Positions 50,343 to 61,485 of a DNA stretch of 64,000 nt are shown here, in pieces. Position 1 is the first letter of the stretch. Each line of letters begins with the position of its first letter. Below the pieces are notes generated by a model that saw nothing but the letters and a program-made list of their open reading frames with translations, ran no database searches and was not told the DNA's origin. Both the position numbers and the translations under genes were made by a program. Source of the stretch: Cunninghamella blakesleeana (lineage: Eukaryota > Mucoromycota > Mucoromycetes > Mucorales > Cunninghamellaceae); assembly GCA_017871115.1 (NCBI GenBank), contig JAFCIZ010000002.1:3865501-3929500 (forward strand). The letters are read 5' to 3'.

Positions 50343-53132
50343 ATGTCGAAATTATTTTATACTCATTTCTTAAATAAAGATAAAAAAACAAAACAAGCTA
50401 TAAAACAAGATATATTTTCAGATTCAGAAGAGAATGGTACTATTGAATGTATTTGTGGTAATGATGAAGACGATGGATTTACTATTCAATGTGAATGCTG
50501 TTATACTTGGCAACATGGAAAATGTGTACGTATAAAACCTGATAAAGTTCCTATACACTATGCTTGTTATAGATGTTCAAAAAGGAATCGCTTAAAGAAA
50601 GAGGCACAGCATTCAATAAAGGAAGATTCACTACGTAATAACGATCATGAACAACAGATCTTGCATTCATTTACAACAACAATGACAAACAAAAATGAAA
50701 AAAAAGGGTTAAAAAAATTTTATGGGAATCAAAGTCGGGATATTTTTAGCAATAATTCATCACATATTCCTACTCATATTAAATATAATAAAAATCAACA
50801 AACAACGTCCACTTTTACAAATAAACATATTATTCATCATTATGAAAACTCCATTAATCAGTACAGTAATAAATCCATTCAAAAATCCAAATCAAATCCT
50901 TCAAATGATCAACACCATCATCATACAATAGGAAAAACTGAGCATAATAATGCATCAATAGTAAATACCCATTTTTATAGTGATGACGATGGTAACGATG
51001 ATGATTATGATAAATTAGTAAAACCTTTTGATTATTCAACAACTTCATCCACTTCATCTTCCTTTTCTTCTTCTTCACCAACATTATCAGCTTCATCATT
51101 ATCATCATCCACTTCTTCACCTTTTACAACTACATCAATAACTGCTACTACTTCTAAGAAACATAAGCATCATACAAGAGCCTCTTCACCAAATAAATTT
51201 GAGCAAGTAAATAGAAATATTATTAAGCATAAAATAGTAAAAACCATTATGCAAGAAGCTTATGATAAATGGAAATTATCAAATAATAATAATAATGGTA
51301 AAATGGTATCATTGGATGCCACCTCACTTATACCTACTATTCCGAAAGCTTCCGCTCGCCCATTATGGAAATCTCTTACTGGTTCATATACAAAAGAAGA
51401 TATCGCCATTCGTAAAGGTCTATTTGCTGACATACATATTCCTAAAGATCGTTTTATTTTGGAAATCAATGGTGAAATAATGGTCAAGTCTAATTATAAG
51501 TCAAAGCCATATTCAATATATCACACTTTACATACCCCAGAAGATAGGATCTTTTTTTATCCTGGGTTGGATTTAATGATAGATACAACATATTGTGGTA
51601 ATGATTCAAGATTGGTGCGACGTTCTTGTTATCCTAATGCTACTGTAAAGCCCATTATCTTATCTCATAATTCAAAAGATACAACCATTCATCTTGGTTT
51701 ATTTGCTACGGAGCTGATTCAAAAAAGTGAAGAGCTTTGTATTGCTTGGCAATGGCAACGAGATAGTTTTATATGGAAATTGTATAAGGATTGGAAAAAT
51801 GGATCTGATTGTTTATTGACTGATCAGCACCTATTACAGCAACAGCAGCAAGTGGATCAATTATTAACTTTATTAAAGCAACAATTTGAAGATTGTGCAT
51901 GCGAAGATAAATCTGAATGTTTCATTGATTATTTAAAGAAAAAATATCAAAAGCGGGTAAAACAACCCTCTTTTTTATCTACTACCACTATATCAACCTC
52001 TTCATCCACTCCTATACATTCTAAACCCCTTACGGATACAAAACAACCACAACAATCATCTAGGAGACGATCTAGTAATAGTGATGTTTACGATAAAAAT
52101 AATTTTCAACAACAACAACGGCGACGTTCTCATGATGCGATCCAAACTAATCCAACATCTACAATAAAGGAAAAAAAGCATACCTATAATAATAACAATA
52201 TCAGTAGTAATAAGCGCCATAAGAGTCATAATAATAGCAATAATAATAATATTAATAACATTCAGAAACCAACAACAGATCATAACACTGTAGACAAAAT
52301 GTCTAAAAATGATCTTTTTTATGCATCACTATTCTTCTCTAAACTACCCAATATACCACTTTCTTCTTCCAAATCAGCACTATCAGCTTCACCATCTACA
52401 ACTCCAACTATCAATAAAAAATCTGAAGATGCAATGATTTTAGATCCTCTAATAAAAAAGGAAGATCAAGAAGATCAAGAAAATCAAGAAATTAAACAAA
52501 TAGACACATTATCAGTGGAGGCAAAGACTGAAGAAGTAACCGTGAAGAGTGATGACTCTCCTTTGGAAATAACAAGTGTATATAAAAAATGGACCCCTAA
52601 TGCTAATCTTCCATGTAAAAAAGTGTGGATCAAATCTTATATGGCAACTCTTGCTTCTAAACCCCCCAACCCAAGTACATTACCTGGACAAGCCCATAAA
52701 GAAGAATTAATTAAAAGTAATTTTAGTATTAAGATGTCATAGAAATAAATAAATAAAGAACATAAATACACTAATCAAAAATAATAAAAATAATTAGATT
52801 TTTTTAGCGATGAGGAAGAAATTGATAATAACTATAACGAAAAAAATGGGAGCAACCATCAGGAATTGCCACCATATCAAAACAATAAACCGTATGCCAA
52901 TTTGGAACAGAATCATACAAATGAAATGATGGAAGATTTAGTTTTATACGATTCAATGGGTGACGATAGTTCAACGACAACGCTTTGTATGGATCATGAT
53001 GAGGAATTACATGATGATTCTGGTCCTCAAAAGGTTCACACATCTATTCTACCTACTCCTCCTCCTTCTTCAAAACCAGCCAAGACAAAACTATCGCTTC
53101 AACAATATCTTTCTATTCAAAAAAGAAAATGA
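50343..53132 (+). CDS. PHD-SET protein of the Set3/MLL5 type, probably without methyltransferase activity
   Basis: Exon 50343..52716 plus 52798..53132 give 902 aa; the junction A|GTAATT to TTAG|AT keeps the frame, though an acceptor at 52807 is an alternative. An N-terminal PHD finger (about 35-80; IECICGNDEDDGFTIQCECC, then the His of TWQHGKC) is followed by ~230 disordered Ser/Thr/Asn-rich residues. The SET domain lies at about 340-490, with KDRFILEINGEI, GNDSRLVRRSCYPNATVKP and GLFATELIQKSEELCIAW. The catalytic NHSC is RRSC here, as in Set3/MLL5, and the final Tyr is not evident. Such proteins read H3K4me through PHD and scaffold a deacetylase complex. The long C-terminus is low-complexity. 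Confidence 0.9.
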
Positions 53133-53811
53133 TTATAATTGACTTATAAATATCTTTATTTTTTTTAATGTATATATTACATCACAATATTTTTTTAATA
53201 TAAATCCTATATGTAGTTTTATTTAGCTTTAAATGTATCTTTTTAATTAATATAATGTGAATACTCATAACTTCATTGTATGCAGCTATTTTAATCGTTA
53301 CCTCTTTAAATTGATAAAAACGGCATATATATATTTTTAAATAGCGCACCAATAATATTAAGTATTCGCCACATTTGGGTAAGATCCAAATTGATTAAAT
53401 TGGATCACGTTTATAGTAGTTTATTGACTAAATTGTGTCAGCAAATATATCCAAAGGTTGAGTATTTTTTTTCCATAATATATCAAGAAGACATAATACT
53501 AAAATAAACATAAAGCTTATTGAGATGACTTGAATAAAAGAAGGTGACTATTATTAATATTTTTAAGTTCAGATTGTTTTCATTTTTTTATAAACGCGAC
53601 TTTTTAAAAATTTATTTTTTCCCATTTCCTTCTACCTTTATTTAGTCAAGTAAATTAATGTTCAAGTGTAAATATAATACTAATATACTACTTAGTGATA
53701 AGAAAGTATTGTGAATTTTTTATTTTTATCATCTCCATATTTTCTTTCTCTTCTTTTTCTACTATTATTTTTCCTACTGTTTATTTAAAAACAATTACCA
53801 ACTTAATTAAA
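53133..53811. other. Intergenic with a near-palindrome
   Basis: AT-rich spacer. The one structure that stands out is a 24 bp near-palindrome at 53383-53406 with GATCCAA and TTGGATC arms. An in-frame upstream extension of the next gene (to 53695) begins on GTG and is Phe/Ile/Ser-rich, so it is leader sequence. Confidence 0.45.
53383..53406. repeat. 24 bp imperfect palindrome
   Basis: Arms GATCCAAATT and AAATTGGATC pair at 8 of 10 positions around TGAT. It lies 405 bp before the JmjC gene; a dimeric factor site or chance. Confidence 0.4.
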
Positions 53812-56203
53812 ATGATACCTATAGATAAAACTATGATTGATTCAACTACCGTTTCAACTATTGATTCAACTATCGATACTAATTTGCGGAAACCTTACTC
53901 AAAAATTATTATTCAAAGACCAAAGTGCACCACTGATAAATATCAAAAATATCCTATGTGTAATAGTTGTAAAAATGTCACATCATCCAATGAACCTTGT
54001 CGATTTAGAAATATGCGTGCTTTTAAAAAACAAAAATTAAGACCAATACCATATAATCCATATTTTATCAGTACAAAAACGCAGAGAAGCCTTGATGAAT
54101 TAAAAGAAAATGTGGGTATACCTGTATTAACGCTTGAAGAAATGAAATATGTGAATGAATCTGTCCGGCCCTTTTTAAAACGTGAATTAGATGAAGAAAT
54201 AGCTTATATCAATGCTCATCAACCTAAAGTGAAAAAAAGAATGCATGCTTTGAATGATCGACATAATTGTGATTACTGTTACACCAGTATTTTTAATCTT
54301 TACTTCATGTGTGGCATTTGTGGGAAAGAATTATGTAAAAATTGCTATCATTTTAATTGGAAAACAAAGGAGAGAGACGAACTGAGCCGATTAACATCTT
54401 GCTCTACTTTATATCAACAACATCACACCAAATTATCATTTGTTCCTCTTACAAAATATAATCAAGCTGATATTGAAAAATTGCATATTCAATGCAATAA
54501 TAGTACTGGTATATTGATAGGTAAAAATAACATAGTAAAGTAAATGAAAATAAATAAAACATAGGAGTAAGGTATGAAAAAAAAAATTATATCAACTATT
54601 TTATTATTATTGTTATTATATTTTAGATCGAAATATAATAGCCAATACCACAACTACAAAAACAATTTTTGAACCAAATATATCAACCGACCTAACTCTA
54701 GGTAAAAAAATAAAAAATAAGTAAATATAGAAATGAAACAATAACAAACATAGCAACCACTGATACTATTTTTTAGACCAAACTTCATCAGTCAATGCTG
54801 CATCTATAGAAATAATCAACAAATCTTATGCATCTACTGATCTATTAGGTAATGCCACAACTACAGAAACGATCCCTAAATCAAATACAACTGCTGAATA
54901 TTTATTAGGTAAAAATATAAAAATAAAATAGTATAGATTTTTTTTAAAAAAAAACCGTAGTAATTATTATTATTTTTATTATTATATTTTGGATTTTATT
55001 TCTTTAGATCAAAGTTTATTAGTCATTTCTAACCAAGAACTTACTAATAAGATATTCCAACTACACTGGAAAACTGGTAAACCAATTATCGTAAAAGACT
55101 GCTTATCAAAAAGTGACATAGATTGGACTCCTGATTACTTTTGTACCTACTATGGAAATGAAAACATTGAAGCTATCAATTGCCATAATTTAAAGGATGT
55201 GAAAGAAATGACCGTTAATGATTTTTTCAAGAATTATTCTTTAGAAAGTCAAGATCAACAAGCACCTATTCTAAAAATAAAAGATTGGCCCTCTCAATCT
55301 GATTTTAAAGAACAATTTCCTGAACTCTACGCTGATTTCAAGAAAATTGTACCTGCTTCTGATTATTCTACACCTGATGGTAAATTCAATTTATCTAATA
55401 GATTACCCACTTCCTATTTGAAACCTGATCTTGGTCCTAAAATGTTCATTGCTTATGGCTTGGGTAACGATAACACAACCGGCTCAACTAATTTACACTG
55501 TGATATGACTGATGCTGTCAATGTTATGTGCCATGCATATCAACCTTCACTTTTACCCCAATCAACATCATCTACACTTATACCTTCGTCTTTATTTTCA
55601 TCTAAAATCACATCGTCATCACCATTATCTGAATCCGAGCATACTTCATTTGAAATTATATCACCCTCATCTGAATCTAATTCAATATTATCATTATCAT
55701 CTTCGTCAACGACCACTTCCACCATGAAAAAATATCATAAATGGAATACCAAATCGATTAACTGTCCAGCAAGAAGTCGATCTGCAGCTGTATGGGATAT
55801 ATTTGCCTACGAAGATTTACCAATTTTACGTAAATTTCTTAGTACTTTATGGGAAGAACATAAGAGTCAGAAAGGGGAAGGTACAATTGCTAGTCATCTA
55901 AAGGATCCTCTTCATGCTCAATGGGTTTATTTAACAGATGATCTTTTGAACAGGCTTTTTAATGAATATGGCATAGCACCTTGGAGAATTTATCAATGTC
56001 TTGGTGACGCTATCTTTATTCCAGCTGGATGTGCTCATCAAGTTGCCAATAATCAAAGCGCTATTAAATGTGCTGTTGACTTTATATCTCCTGAAAATGT
56101 TGAACGATCAGGTGACATCACAAAGCAACTGGCCAGCGCTAAATTTGAAGATGTATTACAACTTACAAATACTATTGTCTTTACTTGGCTGTCAACGCAT
56201 TAA
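53812..56203 (+). CDS. KDM3/JMJD1-like JmjC histone demethylase
   Basis: Four exons (53812..54520, 54627..54701, 54777..54908, 55008..56203) give 703 aa. The N-terminal half has two Cys clusters: CNSCKNVTSSNEPCRF and the JMJD1-type zinc finger CDYCYTSIFNLYFMCGICGK (about 155-175). JmjC follows. Iron ligands His and Asp appear in NLHCDMTDAVNVM (about 468-470), distal His in PAGCAHQVANNQSAIK (about 648). AVWDIFAYEDLPILRKFL and VYLTDDLLNRLFNEYGI match KDM3, whose members remove H3K9me1/2. A ~60-residue Ser/Thr-rich insert sits between the proximal and distal iron ligands. Exons 2 and 3 code for Thr/Asn/Ser-rich linker only and resemble each other in sense. Confidence 0.92.
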
Positions 56204-56259
56204 TATATATATACCCGATTTTTTTCTTTTTGTTTGTACTTTTTTTTCATCTTTGCTAC

Positions 56260-56261
<2 letters not shown>

Positions 56262-56318
<57 letters not shown>
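56262..56318. repeat. T57 homopolymer
   Basis: Uninterrupted T run about 60 bp past the JmjC stop codon; true length uncertain because homopolymers are error-prone. Confidence 0.9.
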
Positions 56319-56319
<1 letters not shown>

Positions 56320-57070
56320 AAATGTTTAATTAAATTATACAACACTTATTTAATTAAAATTAAATGTATATATTATTTTTATTTATTTTTTCATTGTCAA
56401 TATGTATCTATACTATCATTATCATTTTAATACTATATCCTTTATATAAAAAATTATTTATTTATATCATCAATCTATTATAAATAATCTGACTCATCAG
56501 CTTATTCATTTTTTATTTACGAAGAAGATATAAGTAATGCTGTATTTATTAAAAAAAAATCAATAACCTTTATACATTTTTAAAATATATATGCATATTC
56601 TTTCGTATTTAATAATATAATGATATAAGTTTAATTAAATTTTATATGATAAAATACATCTACAACTAATTCTTAAAAATAATGAGATAGGGTCCATCTA
56701 GTTTTAAATTTTTTTAAAAAAGAGCACCAACTTGATTTTTTAAACCTTAAACCTTTCATATTTATGTAGTAAAGCAAACTAGTATGAGGCCATGACAGAA
56801 AACTCACAGTGAAAAGAGATCTAATGATAGCATATTTCTTAATCATTACCTAGAGAAATTAGTTGATAAAATGAATGAAAATAAACGACTGTATTTTACT
56901 ATCACTAAATTATATTTAGTTTTATTTCAAATGAATTCTGCCTTTAAATCTAATTGAATTGCATATATTATACTACAAACCATGATATTTCTCTAATATA
57001 AATCATTATAAGGATACTATTTACAGCTAATAATAAAATGGTGTATAATCCATCAGATTTTTATAAAATT

Positions 57071-57071
<1 letters not shown>

Positions 57072-57110
<39 letters not shown>
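57072..57110. repeat. A39 homopolymer
   Basis: Uninterrupted A run in the same spacer, about 750 bp from the T57 run and in opposite base sense. Confidence 0.9.
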
Positions 57111-57112
<2 letters not shown>

Positions 57113-57572
57113 AAAAGCTAAAAAATTCGGTAACTTGTTTCCTTTAGCATATTATTTTTTATATTAATAGGGAAATAAGACGGTAAAGAACAGATTTATT
57201 GAATTTTTGGTGAAAACTGATTAATAAAATATGATTGAAAAAAGTAGTTGAAAAAAAGATTAATATAAATGAAAAAAGATTGGTATAAATGAAAATTATT
57301 AATCATGGTATTTTATTAAACCGTATTTTTTTCTTATATTAGTTTATTTTCTTAATATTTATATTGATATTTAATAAAAAAAAAAAATTAAAACTAATAT
57401 TTGATCATAAATGCGAAAAAACATCTCACTAATAAAATATGATAAATACATTTTTATTTACTATTATAAGAGGGTATGTATATAAACGTATACATAAAAA
57501 AGAATAAAAAAAAAACAGAAATACTAATAAAAAGAGTGTCTATTTAGAAGGAAGAGGTTTGTTATATATGTA

Positions 57573-59056
57573 TTATGAACGATAATCGGCATTAATGGTA
57601 ACATACTCGTGGCTAAGATCACAAGTCCAAAACTTAGCATCACTATTTCCTAAGCCGAGGTCAACTTCAATTAATAAATCTTCCATCTTTAAAATTTCCA
57701 AAGCACGATCTTCATCAACAACTTCGGGTTCACCTTTAATCATTAAAGGTAAAGAGGAAGAACCATCTGTAGGAATAAAAGTAACACTTACTTTGGAAGG
57801 ATCAACAGATATACCACTATGGCCAAGACTTGCACAAATACGGCCCCAGTTAGCATCTTGTCCGTACAAAGCTGTTTTTACTAATTTAGATGTTGAAATA
57901 TGAGAAGCAGCTTTTTTAGCACTTTCAAAAGATTCACCGCCCTAACAAATTCAATTAATAGTATAAAAAAAATTAGTTTTTTAAGATAATTATAATAACT
58001 ATAATAGAAATGAAAATGAAAATGAAAACAAATATATGTAAATATATAAATATTTACCTTAACATGAATAGTAACGAATTTAGTAGCACCTTCACCATCA
58101 CGTACAACCAATTGAGCCAATTCAGCTGCAAAAGAGGTTAAATTATCACGGAAAAGAGGATAAGCATCATCTTGTTCACTTTCAATACGTACACCACTAG
58201 CACCGTTAGCCAAAGCACAAATTGTATCATTAGTGCTCATGTCACCATCAATGCTAATTGCGTTAAAGCTCCGATCGATTGCATATTGTAATGTTTTTTT
58301 TAATAATTGAGGTTCTACATAAGCGTCAGTCACTACAAAGCCAAGTAAAGTAGCCATATTAGGATGAATCATACCGGCTCCTTTTGCAATACCAGCCATA
58401 CTAAATTTTGAACCATTTTTTAACTGAAATTGACCAGAGCATAATTTAGGAAAAGTATCAGTTGTCATATACGCCTCTGCTGCTTGGAACCACCCTTGAT
58501 CGTGATCTGAAGACAAAGCTTGATAAGCAGCTTTTACACCTGATGATAATTTATCCATGTTTAATTGCTGTCCAATAACACCTGTTGACATGGTTAAAAC
58601 ACTATTTGGATGACCTAATAAATCACTTAAGAGTGCCTGTGTTTGTCTAGCATTTTTGATCCCTTGTTCTCCTGTCACTGCATTAGCACACCCAGAATTC
58701 GTTACAACTCCATATATTCCTTGATATTGATTTTCTTTTAATGTAGATTGACTTACTAAAACAGGAGCTGCTTTGAACGCATTGGTGGTAAAAACAGCAG
58801 CAGCAGAACAAGGTTGTTCACTAATGACAAGTGCTACATCTTTATTTCCATTTTTTTTAATCCCACAAGCAACACCAGAAGCTTTAAATCCTAAAGGATA
58901 AGTACCTGATTTGGCAATAAAGGATTGTTTGCGTGCACTAAGATGGCCATACGCGTTACTGTTATTACTACTGTACCATACTCTTTGTTGATATTGCTTT
59001 GGCAAAAAGGAGGTTCTTTTAGTAGTTTGTTGAATAAATAATCTAGTTGCTAACAT
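57573..59056 (-). CDS. Arginine biosynthesis bifunctional protein ArgJ (ornithine acetyltransferase), mitochondrial
   Basis: Two minus-strand exons, 58058..59056 and 57573..57941, give 455 aa. The first ~30 residues are an Arg/Gln/Thr-rich mitochondrial leader ([16 protein letters not shown]). The family core follows: [31 protein letters not shown], and the autocleavage site [17 protein letters not shown] (nucleophile Thr about 235). Then come [20 protein letters not shown] and, in exon 2, [20 protein letters not shown]. ArgJ moves acetyl from N-acetylornithine to glutamate, recycling the acetyl group in arginine synthesis; it self-cleaves into two chains before activity. All conserved residues are present. 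The single 116 bp intron joins VTIHVK to [10 protein letters not shown]. Confidence 0.97.
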
Positions 59057-59397
59057 TTACTATTATACTTAACTATATAGCAATATATTATTATTGTTGT
59101 TTTTTAGCTTAATAATAAAGAGAGAAATAAAATAAAAAAATAAAAAAAATAAGAAAGTAAAAAAAAAAAATAAAAAAAAAGCTCTTCTTTTTCTTTTTTA
59201 AAAAAATGGGAGAGAAAAAGAGATTTTAATATTTCAAAATGACTCATTGATAATTAATTCCGCCCAATTTTATTTAATTTTCCAAACGTTTTAAATATAT
59301 TATACTCTACCTCCAATAAATTTTAATTTTAAGTCAAAAAAAAAAAAAAAATATTTATATACTCACTTTTATTGTTTTTCTGCATAAATTTTAAGCT

Positions 59398-59430
<33 letters not shown>

Positions 59431-60480
59431 ATTAGCTTGTATTATTAAATCAAATACATAAAGTTCATATTATATACATAATATAAATGGTTGGCATTTA
59501 ATATTTTTTTCATACATCAATATATATAAAGCAAAGTGTAAATTATGTCAAATAAAATTTAAAAACGATTTTATATATATATAAAAAGAGAAGGGGAGTA
59601 AAGATAAATATAGTTTAAAATATACATATAAATTATTTTAATATAAAATTTATACAAAGATCAAGCAGTACAGACATCTCAAGATAGACATTGTGATAAT
59701 TCAACATAATATTTACCTTCAAGGCAAATTTTTTCATTCTCATGAATATATTAATTTTTTATCATAATATTATATTCCTTGACAATAATATTATGATGAA
59801 ATAAATTTTTTACCTTATCAATAAAAAATATTTTTGTTGTATTTACCATATAATAACAATATTAAATGACTTCATAATTATAATACACTTATAATACACA
59901 TGAAATATTTGATATTTATTATAAAATCACTACTGTGTACCTGATACAAAACGATCTATTCCTATTAGCTTATGCTATGCTATAACTTTAAATCTTCTAA
60001 TCCCGCAGATCCATTACCATAGACATACTTTAAACTCCATTCTAATTCACGTTACCTTTACTAGATAACTTTATAACTCTATTTTCATATTATATAACAT
60101 ATAAACTAAGCCCAGTGTCACCAATCCACTAAAAGGTATAAATACAACCCTTGTCTTTTACATTTGAATAAAGGTTAACCAAAAGTTTCACAATATTTCT
60201 TTGTTTTTAATTTTTTGTATAAATTTAATTGATAAATTCAACAATTTTATCACAAATATAATATTAATTTTATTGTTATTTCTTGAGATGTCTGGTCTGC
60301 TTTCTTATAATCAGCTTCTGTCAAGCTTGTTAGCATCTGCAAGTTTGTAAGTATTCGCAGACTTGCTGCATTTGCAGACTGTTGCATTCGCAGACTTGTT
60401 GCTCTCGCAGACTATTTATTTGTTTCAATATTAGCTGTCAAGTTTAATATGATCACTAAATAATTAAACAAATATTATCA
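59057..60480. other. Spacer at the start of the accessory region, with coding remnants and a minisatellite
   Basis: The promoter side of ArgJ (59057-59400) is A/T-run rich. Beyond, a TG/TA array lies at 59399-59432, and two minus-strand coding-like scraps lie at 59661-59750 and 59987-60045 (each described in the findings). A GC-poorer TATA-like GGTATAAATACAACCC at 60135-60150 and a GCAGACTT minisatellite (60338-60420) precede the peptidase-like gene. Confidence 0.45.
60338..60420. repeat. GCAGACTT-type minisatellite, about 17 bp period
   Basis: Four to five imperfect units begin GCAAGTTTG or GCAGACT and include TTGCTGCATT or TTGTTGCTCT, ending about 60 bp before the peptidase-like start codon. 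Much less AT-rich than the surroundings. Confidence 0.7.
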
Positions 60481-61175
60481 ATGAAATTATCTATTATTAC
60501 AACTATTCTTCTTTTATCTTCTTTAGTAGAATCAAATATAGACTGGACAAGTGCATGTCCTCATGTTAAAAATCAAGGTCAATGTGGGTCATCTTATGCT
60601 TTTGCTGCTGTTGGTGCTTTAGAATGTGCAATTGCTAGAAGAACAGGTAGACAAATGCTTTTATCAGAACAAGAGGTTATTGATTGTTCTCGTCCATATG
60701 GTAATCATGGTTGTAATGGTGGATTGACTAATAATGTTTATCAATATATTTAAATAATAAAGGAATTGATACTAAATCTTCTTATTCTTATTTAGCTTAT
60801 GATGATCAATGTAAATTCAATCAAAATAATATTAGAGCAACGATTAATGGCTATGTAGATATTCCAAGTGGAGATGAAAAAGCTTTACAAAATGCTATTG
60901 CTACAATTGGTCCAATTTCTGTTATGGTAGATGCCAGTAACATTTCATTTCAATTGTATGCTGGTGGAATTTACGACGAATCTAATTGTTCATCCGATTT
61001 GTTGGATCATGCTATGACAGTTGTAGGTATGGGTACAGATGAAAATGGAAAAGATTATTATTTAGTTAAGAATAGTTTCGGAGCTGGATGGGGTGAAAAT
61101 GGTCATATAAGAATGTCTGCAAATAATAACAATCAATGTGGTATTACAACTAAAGCATCTTATCCTACCGTTTAA
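60481..61175 (+). pseudogene. Papain-family (C1) peptidase-like gene with catalytic Cys replaced and a one-base frameshift
   Basis: A signal-like start (MKLSIITTILLLSSLVES) leads straight into the mature C1 domain (NIDWTSACPHVKNQGQCGSS), with no I29 propeptide. At the active site the expected C-G-S-C-W is C-G-S-S-Y, so the nucleophile Cys is Ser. The His (LLDHAMTVVGMG) and Asn (VKNSFGAGWGENG) sites survive, as do SEQEVIDCS and GCNGG. Near 60750 a single missing base in AT-rich DNA breaks the frame; the rest (from NNKGIDTKSSYSYLAYDDQC) reads on to TAA at 61173-61175. Ser-type C1 homologues exist (e.g. Plasmodium SERA), so it may once have been a non-catalytic protein. No intron is seen, unlike most genes here. 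Now probably a pseudogene, or the shift is a sequencing error. Confidence 0.85.
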
Positions 61176-61179
61176 TTTA

Positions 61180-61455
61180 TGCCTCTACAAAAGTTTTTCT
61201 TTGTATTGATTGTTATACTGAATAATCTCATTAATTGATACCAAAGAAGAACAAGATGATTATGATAAAATAACAAAAATTTTATTCAATATATCAAGAA
61301 CATGGTATTGAATCTGCTTTATCTTATTTCTCTATTCATAGAACAAATGTTGATGAATTTAAACTTTTATTCATTCGTTTAAGTAAATTAAAGACATTTA
61401 GTACTATTTTAAATTATAAATACATTCTTATTCTTTTAAAACAATCATGTTAATG
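61180..61455 (+). pseudogene. Remnant of a small secreted protein gene
   Basis: A signal-like start (MPLQKFFFVLIVILNNLIN) at 61180 is followed at once by a stop (TGA). Coding sense continues in shifted frames: DTKEEQDDYDKITKI, then FYSIYQEHGIESALSYFSIH, then RTNVDEFKLLFIRLSKLKTF to TAA at 61453-61455. Two frame changes and one stop make it a broken gene. The charged helical stretch could be a C1-peptidase propeptide (I29-like) but I cannot show this. It ends 31 bp from the polymerase stop on the other strand. Confidence 0.4.
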
Positions 61456-61485
61456 TTTTTAAAAATAGATGTTGATTGATATAAA

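Larger units (their letters stand above)
56204..57572. other. Convergent intergenic region with very long T and A homopolymers
   Basis: Both flanking genes end here. It includes a 57-base T run (56262-56318) and a 39-base A run (57072-57110), with ordinary AT-rich DNA between. No gene seen. Confidence 0.6.

Noticed and set aside
53695..53811. N-terminal extension of the JmjC protein
   Set aside because: Starts on GTG and reads Phe/Ile/Ser-rich leader; the first ATG is 53812.
57595..57903. Plus-strand frame inside ArgJ
   Set aside because: Antisense shadow of the second ArgJ exon.
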